A DNA stretch of 64,000 nucleotides from Candidatus Anaerostipes avistercoris (GTDB taxonomy: Bacteria; Bacillota; Clostridia; Lachnospirales; Lachnospiraceae): assembly GCA_019119895.1 (NCBI GenBank), contig DWWD01000009.1, positions 1 through 64,000 on the forward strand, given 5' to 3'. This document shows, in pieces, positions 16,113 through 24,241 of this stretch. Numbering within the stretch: position 1 is the stretch's first letter; each line of letters starts with the position of its first letter. Position numbers and translations under genes: made by a program. The notes under the pieces are model-generated. The model was not told where the DNA came from. It was given only the letters and a program-made list of their open reading frames with translations, and ran no database searches.

Positions 16113-18707
16113 ATGAGAAATAAACAGTTTTTGGCATTGTTAATGGCAGTGGCGGTGACGGCGCAGCCACAGATGGTTTCAGCATCAGATTCCGCAGATC
16201 CGGCATCTGAAGTCCAGATGCAGATATCTGCAGAAGAGACGGAGACTGCTGATCAGACTGCGTCAGAGACGGCAGATCAAGCAGAAACTCCGAATGAAAC
16301 AGAGGAGGATCAGGAGATATCAGCCGCATCATCGGAAGCAGAGCAGACAAAAAATGCAGCAGATGAGAAAGCTGAGACAAAGACAGAGGCAGCCGGGACA
16401 AAGGCAAAAACAGCGAAGACATCAGAGAAACTGGCGACAGTCCGTGTAACCCGTACCGATGTTTATGGAATCGTAGGAGGAAAGGCATCATTGGTCGGAA
16501 ATTATGACCAGGGATATCCGGCTGTGCCAAGAGATGGCGTTGTATGGTGTGACGGAGATAAGAATCCGCTTTCCGATGGAGATAAGTACAGCACAACGAC
16601 AAGTACGACCATGACCCTGAAGAACATCACGAAAGATCAGGATGGCCAGACGTTTTATCTGTCAGCAACTAATGCAGTGGGAACGGCATACAGTGAAGCA
16701 GTGACTCTCCACGTACTGGATGCGTCTGCGGCTAATCAGAATGTAAAATCCGGAGATACTGCAGTTTTATCTGTAAACCTGGAAGGAAACTGGGGAAGTC
16801 CGGTAAAATATCAGTGGTATAAAGGGGACGAAAAGATTTCCGGAGCAGTGACCGCGAGACTGACACTGACAGATGTACAGAAGGATGATGCGGGAGAATA
16901 CAGATGTGTGGTACAGAGAGGCTACGGAAGCGCGACAGAGTATAACTCAAAAACAGTAACAGCAAATCTGACCGTGGATGGAAAACTGGCGACAGTTCGT
17001 GTAACCCATACCGATGTTTATGGAATCGTCGGCGGAAGGGCGTCATTGGTCGGAAATTATGACCAGGGATATCCATCTGTGCCGAGAGACGGCGTTGTAT
17101 GGTGCGACGGAGATAAGAATCCGCTTTCTGACGGGGATAAGTACAGCACAACGACAAGTACGACTATGACCCTGAAAAATATTACGAAAGATCAGGATGG
17201 TCAGACATTCTATCTGTCAGCAACCAATGCAGTGGGAACGGCATACAGTGAGGCAGTGACTCTCCACGTACTGGATGCTTCTGCGGAAGATCAGAGTGTA
17301 CAGATTGGCGGTACAGCAACATTATCTGTGAATCTGGAAGGAAACTGGGGAAGCCCGGTAAGATACCAGTGGTATAAAGGAGATGAGAAAATCTCCGGAG
17401 CAGTGACCGCGAGACTGACACTGACAGATGTACAGAAGGATGATGCGGGAGAATACAGATGTGTGGTACAGAGAGGCTACGGAAGCGCATCAGACTATAA
17501 TTCAAAGACAGTGACAGCAAATCTTACTGTGAGGGGTGAACTCGCAGCAGTCCGGGTAAACAGGACAGATGTCTATGGATTTGTAGGAGGCAGAGTGACT
17601 CTCACCGGAAATTATGATCAGGGAACACCGGCGGTTCCGGCGGACGGCATCGCATGGTGTGATGAAAATAAACAGCCGCTGACAGCAGGCGATAAATACA
17701 GTACTCCTGACAGCACTACGATGACACTTAGAAATATTACAGCAGATCAGGACGGACAGGTATTCTATCTGTCAGCAACTAATGCGGCAGGGACAGCATA
17801 CAGCGAGGCAGTAACCCTTCATGTGCTGGATGTAAGTGCAGAAGATCAGACAGTTCAGGCAGGAGACAATGTTACATTAAGAGTAGAACGTCAGGGAGAC
17901 TGGGGTAGCGACAGAGTAAGCTATCAGTGGTATAAAGACGGACAGAGAATCACAAACGCGGTACTTTCCACATATATGATTAATGGTGCGAATGCATCAG
18001 ACGCCGGTGAATATACCTGTGTGGTACAGAGAGGTTATGGAACAGCTACAGAATATAATTCGAAGACAGTAACAGCAGCAGTATATGTTCAGGGGCTTCC
18101 GGCTTCTATCACACAGAGTCATGAAAATGAAAAAATTCTTCCGGGGGACAAAGTAATATTTCATGCGCAGCCGAAGGAAGAATGGGGAACGGAAATGACC
18201 TGGCAGTGGTATGATCAGGATGGAAATCGGATTTCTGACAATGATACATACAGCGGAGCGGCAATGGATACGCTGACCGTTACGGCAGACAAAGCGATGG
18301 ACGGAAATGGATATTACTGTGTCATATCTGATGATTACAGAACCGCACAGACAGATGTTTCCTATATGACAGTGGAAGAAGAAACAACAGATCCTGAGGA
18401 ACCGGGTCAGAATCCTGGTGGAGGTACAGAAACTCCGGAGAATCCGGGAACCGGAACAGAGACACCGGAAAAACCGGGCAGCGGAACGGAAACACCTATG
18501 AATCCTGGAACAGACAGCGGAAGTACAGAAACTCCGGCAGCATCACAGAGCGGACAGACAGAAAATGCTTCCGGCAGTCAGAAAGAAGAGACGGCAGTGC
18601 CTGAGACAGGTGACACTGTGAATACAGGAGCATGGGCTGCGCTGAGCGGACTTGGTCTTCTTGGATTCCTTGAAGTTCTCAGAAGAAAACTTTTCAGAAA
18701 AGAATAG
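16113..18707 (+). CDS. Sortase-anchored surface protein with tandem Ig-like repeats
   Basis: An 864-residue cell-wall protein, probably an adhesin. It has a signal peptide (about residues 1-27, ending VSA), an Ala/Glu/Thr-rich stretch (28-105), three 185-residue repeats (about 107-661) and one further Ig-like domain (about 662-760). A Pro/Gly/Thr-rich spacer with TETPENPGTG-type repeats follows, then the sorting signal VPETGD with a hydrophobic helix and RRKLFRKE tail. Each repeat contains two Ig-like parts: one with VYGIVGG...YLSATNAVGTAYS, the other with YQWYKGDEKISGA...DAGEYRCVVQRGYG, the classical Ig Tyr-Cys corner. VPETG is a variant LPXTG motif. The start at 16113 follows GGGAGG; the longer frame upstream has none. 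No sortase gene is in the window. Confidence 0.9.
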   Translation: MRNKQFLALLMAVAVTAQPQMVSASDSADPASEVQMQISAEETETADQTASETADQAETPNETEEDQEISAASSEAEQTKNAADEKAETKTEAAGTKAKTAKTSEKLATVRVTRTDVYGIVGGKASLVGNYDQGYPAVPRDGVVWCDGDKNPLSDGDKYSTTTSTTMTLKNITKDQDGQTFYLSATNAVGTAYSEAVTLHVLDASAANQNVKSGDTAVLSVNLEGNWGSPVKYQWYKGDEKISGAVTARLTLTDVQKDDAGEYRCVVQRGYGSATEYNSKTVTANLTVDGKLATVRVTHTDVYGIVGGRASLVGNYDQGYPSVPRDGVVWCDGDKNPLSDGDKYSTTTSTTMTLKNITKDQDGQTFYLSATNAVGTAYSEAVTLHVLDASAEDQSVQIGGTATLSVNLEGNWGSPVRYQWYKGDEKISGAVTARLTLTDVQKDDAGEYRCVVQRGYGSASDYNSKTVTANLTVRGELAAVRVNRTDVYGFVGGRVTLTGNYDQGTPAVPADGIAWCDENKQPLTAGDKYSTPDSTTMTLRNITADQDGQVFYLSATNAAGTAYSEAVTLHVLDVSAEDQTVQAGDNVTLRVERQGDWGSDRVSYQWYKDGQRITNAVLSTYMINGANASDAGEYTCVVQRGYGTATEYNSKTVTAAVYVQGLPASITQSHENEKILPGDKVIFHAQPKEEWGTEMTWQWYDQDGNRISDNDTYSGAAMDTLTVTADKAMDGNGYYCVISDDYRTAQTDVSYMTVEEETTDPEEPGQNPGGGTETPENPGTGTETPEKPGSGTETPMNPGTDSGSTETPAASQSGQTENASGSQKEETAVPETGDTVNTGAWAALSGLGLLGFLEVLRRKLFRKE
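16431..18095 (+). repeat. Three tandem 555-bp repeats inside the Ig surface gene
   Basis: Copies begin at 16431, 16986 and 17541, each exactly 555 bases (185 codons). The first two are nearly identical at DNA level, while the third has drifted, which points to recent duplication or gene conversion between the first two. Confidence 0.9.
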
Positions 18708-18757
18708 CGGAAAATATGACAGCGTTCAATTAATACATAATTTCAGCATAAAAACCC

Positions 18758-18786
18758 TTGGTTTATGCCAGAAAAACCGGTACAAT
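18758..18786 (+). promoter_or_regulatory. Sigma-A promoter of the HAD phosphatase gene
   Basis: TTGGTT and TACAAT are 17 bases apart, 26 bases before the start codon. The -35 lies in a small hairpin (GCATAAA/TTTATGC). Confidence 0.55.
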
Positions 18787-18811
18787 AGTGGCATAACAGG
18801 AGGATAAAAAA

Positions 18812-19588
18812 ATGGAACGCAAGTATTTCTTTTTTGATATTGACGGAACACTGGCAGTCGGTGTGCCGGGGAGACAGTATATTCCGGATTCAACGAAAAC
18901 AGCCATTGATAAATTGAAAGAAGCCGGACATTTTGTAGCAATCGCAACAGGACGCAGTTATGCCATGGCGGTGGATAATATGAAGGCGCTTGGATTTTCC
19001 AATATGGTCAGTGACGGTGGAAACGGAATTACCATTGATAATAGACTGATCGAAATCAAGCCGCTGGATTATGACAAATGCCTGGCGTTGATTGAGGAGT
19101 GTCAGGAAAAGGATTTTATCTGGGCGATTTCTCCGGATAACACCAAGAGAAGGCTGGCTCCGGACCATCGGTTTTATGACTTTACCCATGATGTTTATAT
19201 GGACACCGAAGTTGTACCGGGTCTGAATCCGAAAGATTATGATAAAATTTATAAGGTTTACATTGCCTGCTATTCACCGGAGGAGGAGAAGCTGGACACA
19301 TTAAAAGAACTGCCGTGGTGCCGGTTCCATAAGGAGTATCTGTTTGTCGAGCCGGGTGATAAGTCTGTGGGAATCAAAGCCATCATGGATTATCTCGGAG
19401 CAGATTATAAAGACGTAGTGGTCTTTGGAGATGAGAAAAATGATATTTCTATGTTCAGAGATGAGTGGACCAGCATTGCCATGGGAAATGCCATTGACGC
19501 GCTGAAAGAAAAGGCGGATTATATTACAGATGACTGCGATAAAGATGGGATTTATAATGCGTGCAGACATTTTGGCTGGATTGATTAG
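18812..19588 (+). CDS. Cof-type HAD-family hydrolase
   Basis: Cytoplasmic haloacid-dehalogenase phosphatase of the Cof subfamily, which acts on sugar phosphates or nucleotides. The 258-residue protein has motif I FDIDGTLAVG with the nucleophile and acid aspartates, motif II ATGRSY, a C2-type cap in the middle, motif III lysine in the KSVGIKAIMDYLG helix, and motif IV FGDEKNDISMF. AGGAGG lies nine bases before the ATG. It is a single gene with its own promoter. The substrate cannot be predicted from sequence; these enzymes are often promiscuous. Confidence 0.9.
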   Translation: MERKYFFFDIDGTLAVGVPGRQYIPDSTKTAIDKLKEAGHFVAIATGRSYAMAVDNMKALGFSNMVSDGGNGITIDNRLIEIKPLDYDKCLALIEECQEKDFIWAISPDNTKRRLAPDHRFYDFTHDVYMDTEVVPGLNPKDYDKIYKVYIACYSPEEEKLDTLKELPWCRFHKEYLFVEPGDKSVGIKAIMDYLGADYKDVVVFGDEKNDISMFRDEWTSIAMGNAIDALKEKADYITDDCDKDGIYNACRHFGWID

Positions 19589-19613
19589 AAAAATAAAATA
19601 GAATGGAACATAT

Positions 19614-19653
19614 GGGCACACCGATGCGGGAAGATTCCTGCAAAGGTGTGTCC
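19614..19653. terminator. Hairpin between convergent genes
   Basis: GGGCACACC pairs with GGTGTGTCC with one mismatch, with further pairing inside. No strong T run on either strand, so this is a tentative terminator. Confidence 0.4.
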
Positions 19654-19662
19654 ATTATGGTT

Positions 19663-20502
19663 TCAGGCGTAATCATGGATGCAGACCGTTTTTCCGAGCG
19701 GAATGCGTTCCACGAAGAGCGTCCGGTCAGGTCTTGTTCCCAGTGTCCATTTGATTAGTGTGAGGCAGCGGTTTGTGATTTCAATGCAGGTGATCCCGGA
19801 AGGAGATACACAGCTGCCTGTATTGGAATAAGGGGACGACGGCGTTCCAATCATGGGATGATGGGTGTGGCCGGTAATCAGCAGGTGATGATGTTGTCTG
19901 GCCCAGTGCGTGAGCCGTTTTTCAGCCCGCTTTTTCTTTCGGTTGTTTTTGGCCGCACTGGTCGGATCGGGGACTCCCAGCTGCTCCAGAGGACGCCACA
20001 GATAGCGGACAAGGAAACGTGAAACCGGCCAGAGGACACAGTTGAGAAAATCCGCCTGATGACCGTGGGTGAGATACAGGTCTGTCTGCTGTTCCTGATC
20101 TTCCATAATCATGCCGGAAGGAAGTTCTTTTCTTTTTGAAATATCATGATTCCCATAGACCGCGTAAAAGCGGTTCTTCTGGCGGAATTCAGACAGGAGC
20201 TGAAAAGATTCCCCGTGGGCTGCTTTTATGTCAGATAAGGAACGATTTTCCCATAGTTCATCTCCGTCCCCTAATTCTATATAAGTGAAATTTTGTCCCA
20301 TGTAATGTTTCAATGCGGATACATAGAGAAATTCATTTTTCAGGAAATTATCATTGGATTTGCCGGCACCCCGGTGGCAGTCACTGAAGAGTACATACCG
20401 GGAAGACTGATCCAGAGGAAGACGGCAGGGATTTTGGAAAGCTCTGGAAATCCGGGAACTGGAACTCATGAACATTTCCTGCACGTCCTTTTCTTTCTGC
20501 AT
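19663..20502 (-). CDS. Metallophosphoesterase
   Basis: Calcineurin-like two-metal phosphoesterase of 279 residues. The metal-binding motifs appear in order: FSDCHRG (aspartate plus histidine), ELGDGDELWE, YGNHDIS, LTHGHQAD and LLITGHTHHPMIG. Relatives include UDP-diacylglucosamine hydrolases and uncharacterised phosphatases; in a Gram-positive the lipid A role is unlikely, so the substrate is open. The start overlaps the end of the upstream DUF4474 gene by 37 bases, so the two are cotranscribed and probably coupled. No signal peptide is present, which implies a cytoplasmic enzyme. Confidence 0.85.
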   Translation of the reverse strand: MQKEKDVQEMFMSSSSRISRAFQNPCRLPLDQSSRYVLFSDCHRGAGKSNDNFLKNEFLYVSALKHYMGQNFTYIELGDGDELWENRSLSDIKAAHGESFQLLSEFRQKNRFYAVYGNHDISKRKELPSGMIMEDQEQQTDLYLTHGHQADFLNCVLWPVSRFLVRYLWRPLEQLGVPDPTSAAKNNRKKKRAEKRLTHWARQHHHLLITGHTHHPMIGTPSSPYSNTGSCVSPSGITCIEITNRCLTLIKWTLGTRPDRTLFVERIPLGKTVCIHDYA

Positions 20503-21377
20503 TTCTGGCGCCTGTGCTTCTTAAAACGCAGGGTGCGGCGGAAGGCGGCAGGCAGGAAAAAGTACAGATAAAGAATCTGGTCCAGAACACAGTGAAATGG
20601 CCTGGTGATATGCCGGTACAGACGGCACAGCTGACGGTTTTTCCACTGGGCGAAAGGAAAGCGGAAACAGTGTTTTGGCTGTCTGCTGTGAGGGATAGAA
20701 AATGTAAAGGAAACGGACAGTCCGCAGATGCAGATATCACAGGAAGAGTACCCGGTGTACAAAAGAGCTTTTGTAAAGCAGTTCATCATTTCTTCCGATG
20801 GGAATGTGATGGAAATGTTCATGCTGAGGTCCTCCGGATCAGCATATCTGCCTGTGCAGAATCCGGTCAGCCACCAGTGAGGCCGGTTAAGGCAGAACAA
20901 GGGCCTTCCCTTGAAGCATAATTCCATGGAGAGAGGCAGCAGCTCATTTTCAGAGACAGCATGGAATACGGTCTGTTCAAAGCGCTCCGGCGGTACGATT
21001 CCATCTGCGTGGTAAATGCCGATTTCACCGCCGATGTTGATGCCGTACTGTCCTTTCCAGAATTCGATCATCCATGTCCGGCCCTGATAGTCAAAGTAAA
21101 TGGGTTCACAATGAAAGACCATATGAAAATGGGACGCGGTCCGGTCATAGAGATGCTGGTAGCCAAATGTTTTCTGGGGAGCATCCAGACGGGAAGTGAT
21201 GATATCACAATCGGGATGATAGGAAAAGCCAAAGGGTTCGGCAAGATCGTTTAACAGTCTTTGTTTTTTGCATGGATCCATGCAGCGTATTTTGCAGATG
21301 ATGTTTCTCCGGCGGAAAAAATGAAAGATAAAAAAGAAGACACAAACGGCAAATAAAATGCCGGCGAATAAATACAT
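20466..21377 (-). CDS. DUF4474 domain protein, membrane-anchored
   Basis: A 303-residue protein with one N-terminal membrane helix (about residues 3-20) and a DUF4474 domain: PFGFSYHPDCDIITSRLDA, FGYQHLYD, then FHCEPIYFDYQGRTWMIEFW and KGQYGINIGGEIGIY. This family is common in Lachnospiraceae and has no known function. The C-terminus is basic and Arg/Lys/Cys-rich. The start at 21377 is chosen because GGAGG lies eight bases before it. The gene overlaps the metallophosphoesterase gene by 37 bases. Confidence 0.85.
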   Translation of the reverse strand: MYLFAGILFAVCVFFFIFHFFRRRNIICKIRCMDPCKKQRLLNDLAEPFGFSYHPDCDIITSRLDAPQKTFGYQHLYDRTASHFHMVFHCEPIYFDYQGRTWMIEFWKGQYGINIGGEIGIYHADGIVPPERFEQTVFHAVSENELLPLSMELCFKGRPLFCLNRPHWWLTGFCTGRYADPEDLSMNISITFPSEEMMNCFTKALLYTGYSSCDICICGLSVSFTFSIPHSRQPKHCFRFPFAQWKNRQLCRLYRHITRPFHCVLDQILYLYFFLPAAFRRTLRFKKHRRQKCRKKRTCRKCS

Positions 21378-21580
21378 AAAAAAACCTCCAAACATATTTA
21401 GTGTATTATATGTACAAAAAAGGAAAATGTTAGAGGGAAAGAAGTAAGGGGAAGACAGGAGTAGCCGAAATCGGCATGTAGAAAATAAACTTTATCCGGA
21501 ACTTCCTTTTTTATATAAAATTGTCTTTTGCCAGGACGGAACCTATGGTAGAATGAAAGAAAAAAGGGAGGAAAGAATCT

Positions 21581-22348
21581 ATGTTACAAATTGAGTCGAC
21601 GAAGTATTTGCTTGGAGTGACGATACAAGGTGATTATGAAGATCTGTATGATTTGGTTGATTCTATTTATGGAATCTGCGGATTTGATGAGCGTCCGGAA
21701 AGTCCGTATTATGGGACGAAGAATCTGCTGCTGGGACTGTGTTATGAAGTTCGTCACGCGTATCAGGGATCGAGAAAGATATTGACAGTTGAGAACGGTA
21801 TGAACGAAGATATCCTGAGGTGGAAAGAAGTAGAAGCTCCGACGGCCAATGTATATTTCAGCACGAATATTTTCTTTCCTGAAGCTATTTTTCTTGCGAT
21901 CGCGCTTCCGGAGATTTACCCCTTTTCAAAAAAATATTATGGCAGACACAGCAAGTACAAAGGAAAAGTATATGAACCGAGATCTCTGGCGCGTTTTTAC
22001 CGGGATCGTGCCAATCTGGAAGTACTGGGCGCTGCAATTTGGCAGGCTTTGGCGGGAGTGCTCGGGGAGAAAGCAGTGGAGAGGCTGCTGGAGGAACGCA
22101 GTGAACTGGAACCGGAACATTATATCAGTTATATTATAGAATACATTAAACGCTGCAACATGGAATTGATCCGCACAGAGACAAAGGATCGAAAAGCGAA
22201 GCTGCAGGATATTGCGGAGAAGATTATGAGGAAACCGGAATCTTATGATGAACTGGAAAAGAGACTGACTTACTGGGCGGAAAAATATGGACGGAACATT
22301 CATCAGATTCATGCGAAAGAAGAGTATCCGGAAGAAATTGAGTGGTAA
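21581..22348 (+). CDS. Uncharacterised protein, possibly DUF6904
   Basis: Soluble 255-residue protein. Recognisable features are LLGVTIQGDYEDLYDLVDSI near the start, LLGLCYEVRHAYQG (about residues 50-63), an aromatic-rich middle (NVYFSTNIFFPEAIF, about 90-104) and a charged helical C-terminus. From memory it resembles the DUF6904 family, but I am not sure. A good GGAGG ribosome site precedes the ATG. It stands alone before the glycerate kinase gene, 110 bases away, in the same direction. No enzymatic motif is seen. Confidence 0.6.
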   Translation: MLQIESTKYLLGVTIQGDYEDLYDLVDSIYGICGFDERPESPYYGTKNLLLGLCYEVRHAYQGSRKILTVENGMNEDILRWKEVEAPTANVYFSTNIFFPEAIFLAIALPEIYPFSKKYYGRHSKYKGKVYEPRSLARFYRDRANLEVLGAAIWQALAGVLGEKAVERLLEERSELEPEHYISYIIEYIKRCNMELIRTETKDRKAKLQDIAEKIMRKPESYDELEKRLTYWAEKYGRNIHQIHAKEEYPEEIEW

Positions 22349-22457
22349 TGCGGCGTTGAGACAGGGATGAGGGGAAAGACTTTTTGTGATGTGAGTTATG
22401 GAAAGTCTTTTCTTTTTTTGGATTTTTCAGAGACAACATCAGGAAAGGAAGGATGAT

Positions 22458-23603
22458 ATGAAGATATTATTTGCGTCAGATTCGTTTAAAGGTTCTCTGA
22501 GTTCTAAGAGAATCGCAGAGCTTCTGGATGAAGCTGCCCGAGAAGTATTTCCGGAGGCAGAAACCGGGAAAGTTCTGGTTGCCGACGGCGGCGAGGGAAC
22601 GATGGATACGGTGCTGGAAGAGCTTCATGGAACTTATCGGAAGATTAAGGTGAAGGGACCCCTGGGAGAAGAACGGGAGGCCGGATACGGGATTCTTCCG
22701 GGCGGCAGAGCAATGATAGAGATGGCTGCGGCATCCGGTCTTCCGCTGGTTCCGGAAGACCAGAGGAATCCGCGAAAGACGACCAGTTACGGAACGGGGA
22801 TGCTGATTGCGGACGCTCTGGATCAGGGAATCCGTGATATTATGATCGGAATCGGCGGGAGCGCTACCAACGATGGAGGAATGGGAGCCATGAGCGCTCT
22901 TGGCATCCGTTTTATGGACGGAGAAGGCAGGACGCTGAGAGGCTGCGGAGATGATCTGGCACAGACAGCAGATATTGATATGTCCGGGGCGCATCCGGCG
23001 ATCGGAGAGACATCGTTTACGGTTATGAGTGATGTGGAAAATCCGCTGCCTGGAGACCACGGTGCATCTTATACCTTTGGAGAACAAAAAGGCGCGTCCG
23101 GCGAAGATCTGGAATCTCTGGAAAAAGGAATGGAACGCTATGCGGAGATTGTAGTGAAGAAAACAGGGGAAAATAAGATATGGGAAAAGGGAGTAGGAGC
23201 CGCGGGAGGATTGGGCTTTGCGCTGCTTTCCTTTCTGGATGCAGAATTAAAATCGGGAATTGATACAGTGCTGGATATGATAGGATTTGATGAGAAGCTG
23301 AAAGATGCGGATCTCGTGATTACAGGAGAAGGGAGGATGGACTGGCAGTCTGCTTTTGGAAAAGTGCCGTCCGGGGTCGGAAAAAGATGCCGGAAAGCCG
23401 GGGTGCCGGCTGTTGCCATTGTCGGAGGTCTGTTAAAGGGATATGAAACGATTTATGATACGGGAATCCGAACGGTCATAACGACCATCAGTGGGACAAT
23501 GGATCTGCAGGAGGCAATGGAGCGAAGTGAAGAACTGTACCAGGACGCGGCATCCAGATTGTTCCGGGCAATTGCCTGCGGTATGGAATTAAATAAAATA
23601 TGA
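22458..23603 (+). CDS. glxK: Glycerate kinase (glycerate 2-kinase type)
   Basis: Phosphorylates D-glycerate with ATP to 2-phosphoglycerate, feeding glycolysis from glyoxylate, sugar-acid or serine breakdown. The 381-residue protein has the family hallmarks: FASDSFKGSLSS at the N-terminus, VADGGEGTMDT, GIGGSATNDGGMG (glycine-rich active-site loop), NPLPGDHGASYTFGEQKGA, GAAGGLGFALL and LVITGEGRMDWQSAFGK. Length is normal. The ATG at 22458 follows AAGGAAGG; an earlier frame opening at 22398 has no ribosome site. It is monocistronic, ending at a strong bidirectional terminator. Whether its cellular source of glycerate is encoded nearby is not visible. Confidence 0.93.
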   Translation: MKILFASDSFKGSLSSKRIAELLDEAAREVFPEAETGKVLVADGGEGTMDTVLEELHGTYRKIKVKGPLGEEREAGYGILPGGRAMIEMAAASGLPLVPEDQRNPRKTTSYGTGMLIADALDQGIRDIMIGIGGSATNDGGMGAMSALGIRFMDGEGRTLRGCGDDLAQTADIDMSGAHPAIGETSFTVMSDVENPLPGDHGASYTFGEQKGASGEDLESLEKGMERYAEIVVKKTGENKIWEKGVGAAGGLGFALLSFLDAELKSGIDTVLDMIGFDEKLKDADLVITGEGRMDWQSAFGKVPSGVGKRCRKAGVPAVAIVGGLLKGYETIYDTGIRTVITTISGTMDLQEAMERSEELYQDAASRLFRAIACGMELNKI

Positions 23604-23611
23604 TATAAAAA

Positions 23612-23653
23612 TCGGACAGGGGAGTGATGATGCATCATTCCCCTGTCCGACTG
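23612..23653. terminator. Bidirectional Rho-independent terminator
   Basis: TCGGACAGGGGAGTGATGA pairs with TCATTCCCCTGTCCGA-type sequence over about 18 bases. On the minus strand ATTTTTAT follows, making it a strong end for the flavin reductase operon; on the plus strand the T run is weaker. Confidence 0.85.
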
Positions 23654-23658
23654 TAAGA

Positions 23659-24225
23659 TTATTTTAATTGATTTCCGTCGCTGAATGCAGTTCCTGCTTT
23701 TCCTGACAGTTTCAGATAATTGTGGGTGGAAGGATCATAAGAAATCGCATGTAATTTCTCAGAGTCAATATTTCCATCGGCATCCAGAATCTTCTCGTCT
23801 ACGCTGGTATTGACGATTTCAGCCACAATGCGGAGTGTTTTATCATACTGATTGATTTCTTCCACTTTGCACTCCAGAACGATCGGAAGATCTTCGATGA
23901 CCGGCGCATCCACAAATTCACTTTTCTTCATATGAAATCCGGATTTCTCGATTTTGTCCGGCACGTCATGTCCGGATACGATGCCGACATAGTCGGCAGG
24001 AACCAGATTGGCTTCATCGGCGATTCCCACGGTAAAAGCCTGACGGAGTTTGATGTTGTCAGATGTTTTATGGCGTACTCCGATGTTGATCTGCAGACGG
24101 TTGGAATTTACGATGCCGCCGTATGCCACATTCATGGCGTCGGGCGTTCCGTCTTCTCCGTAGGTTGCAACGATCAGGACCGGCTGTGGGTAAATAAATG
24201 GTTTTGCTCCTAAATCTTTTCTCAT
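23659..24225 (-). CDS. Flavin reductase-like FMN-binding protein
   Basis: A 188-residue protein of the flavin reductase/split-barrel family that binds FMN and passes electrons from NAD(P)H or reduces flavins. Features are PQPVLIVATYGEDGTPDAMN at the N-terminus (the FMN-phosphate region), the INIGVRHKTSDNIK segment, FTVGIADEANLVPADYVG and a C-terminal NYLKLSGKAG. GAAAGGAG lies just before the ATG. It follows the ABC exporter gene by 16 bases in the same direction, so they are probably cotranscribed. The link between the two functions is not obvious. In anaerobes such proteins often serve in oxygen or redox-stress protection, which is inference. Confidence 0.85.
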   Translation of the reverse strand: MRKDLGAKPFIYPQPVLIVATYGEDGTPDAMNVAYGGIVNSNRLQINIGVRHKTSDNIKLRQAFTVGIADEANLVPADYVGIVSGHDVPDKIEKSGFHMKKSEFVDAPVIEDLPIVLECKVEEINQYDKTLRIVAEIVNTSVDEKILDADGNIDSEKLHAISYDPSTHNYLKLSGKAGTAFSDGNQLK

Positions 24226-24241
24226 GATAGTACTCCTTTCG

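Noticed and set aside
16431-18095. Tandem repeats as a CRISPR or satellite
   Set aside because: The unit is an exact multiple of codons inside a single open frame and encodes Ig-like domains.
20293-21254. Plus-strand frames opposite the metallophosphoesterase and DUF4474 genes
   Set aside because: Shadows of the minus-strand genes, whose metal-binding and DUF4474 motifs are clear.
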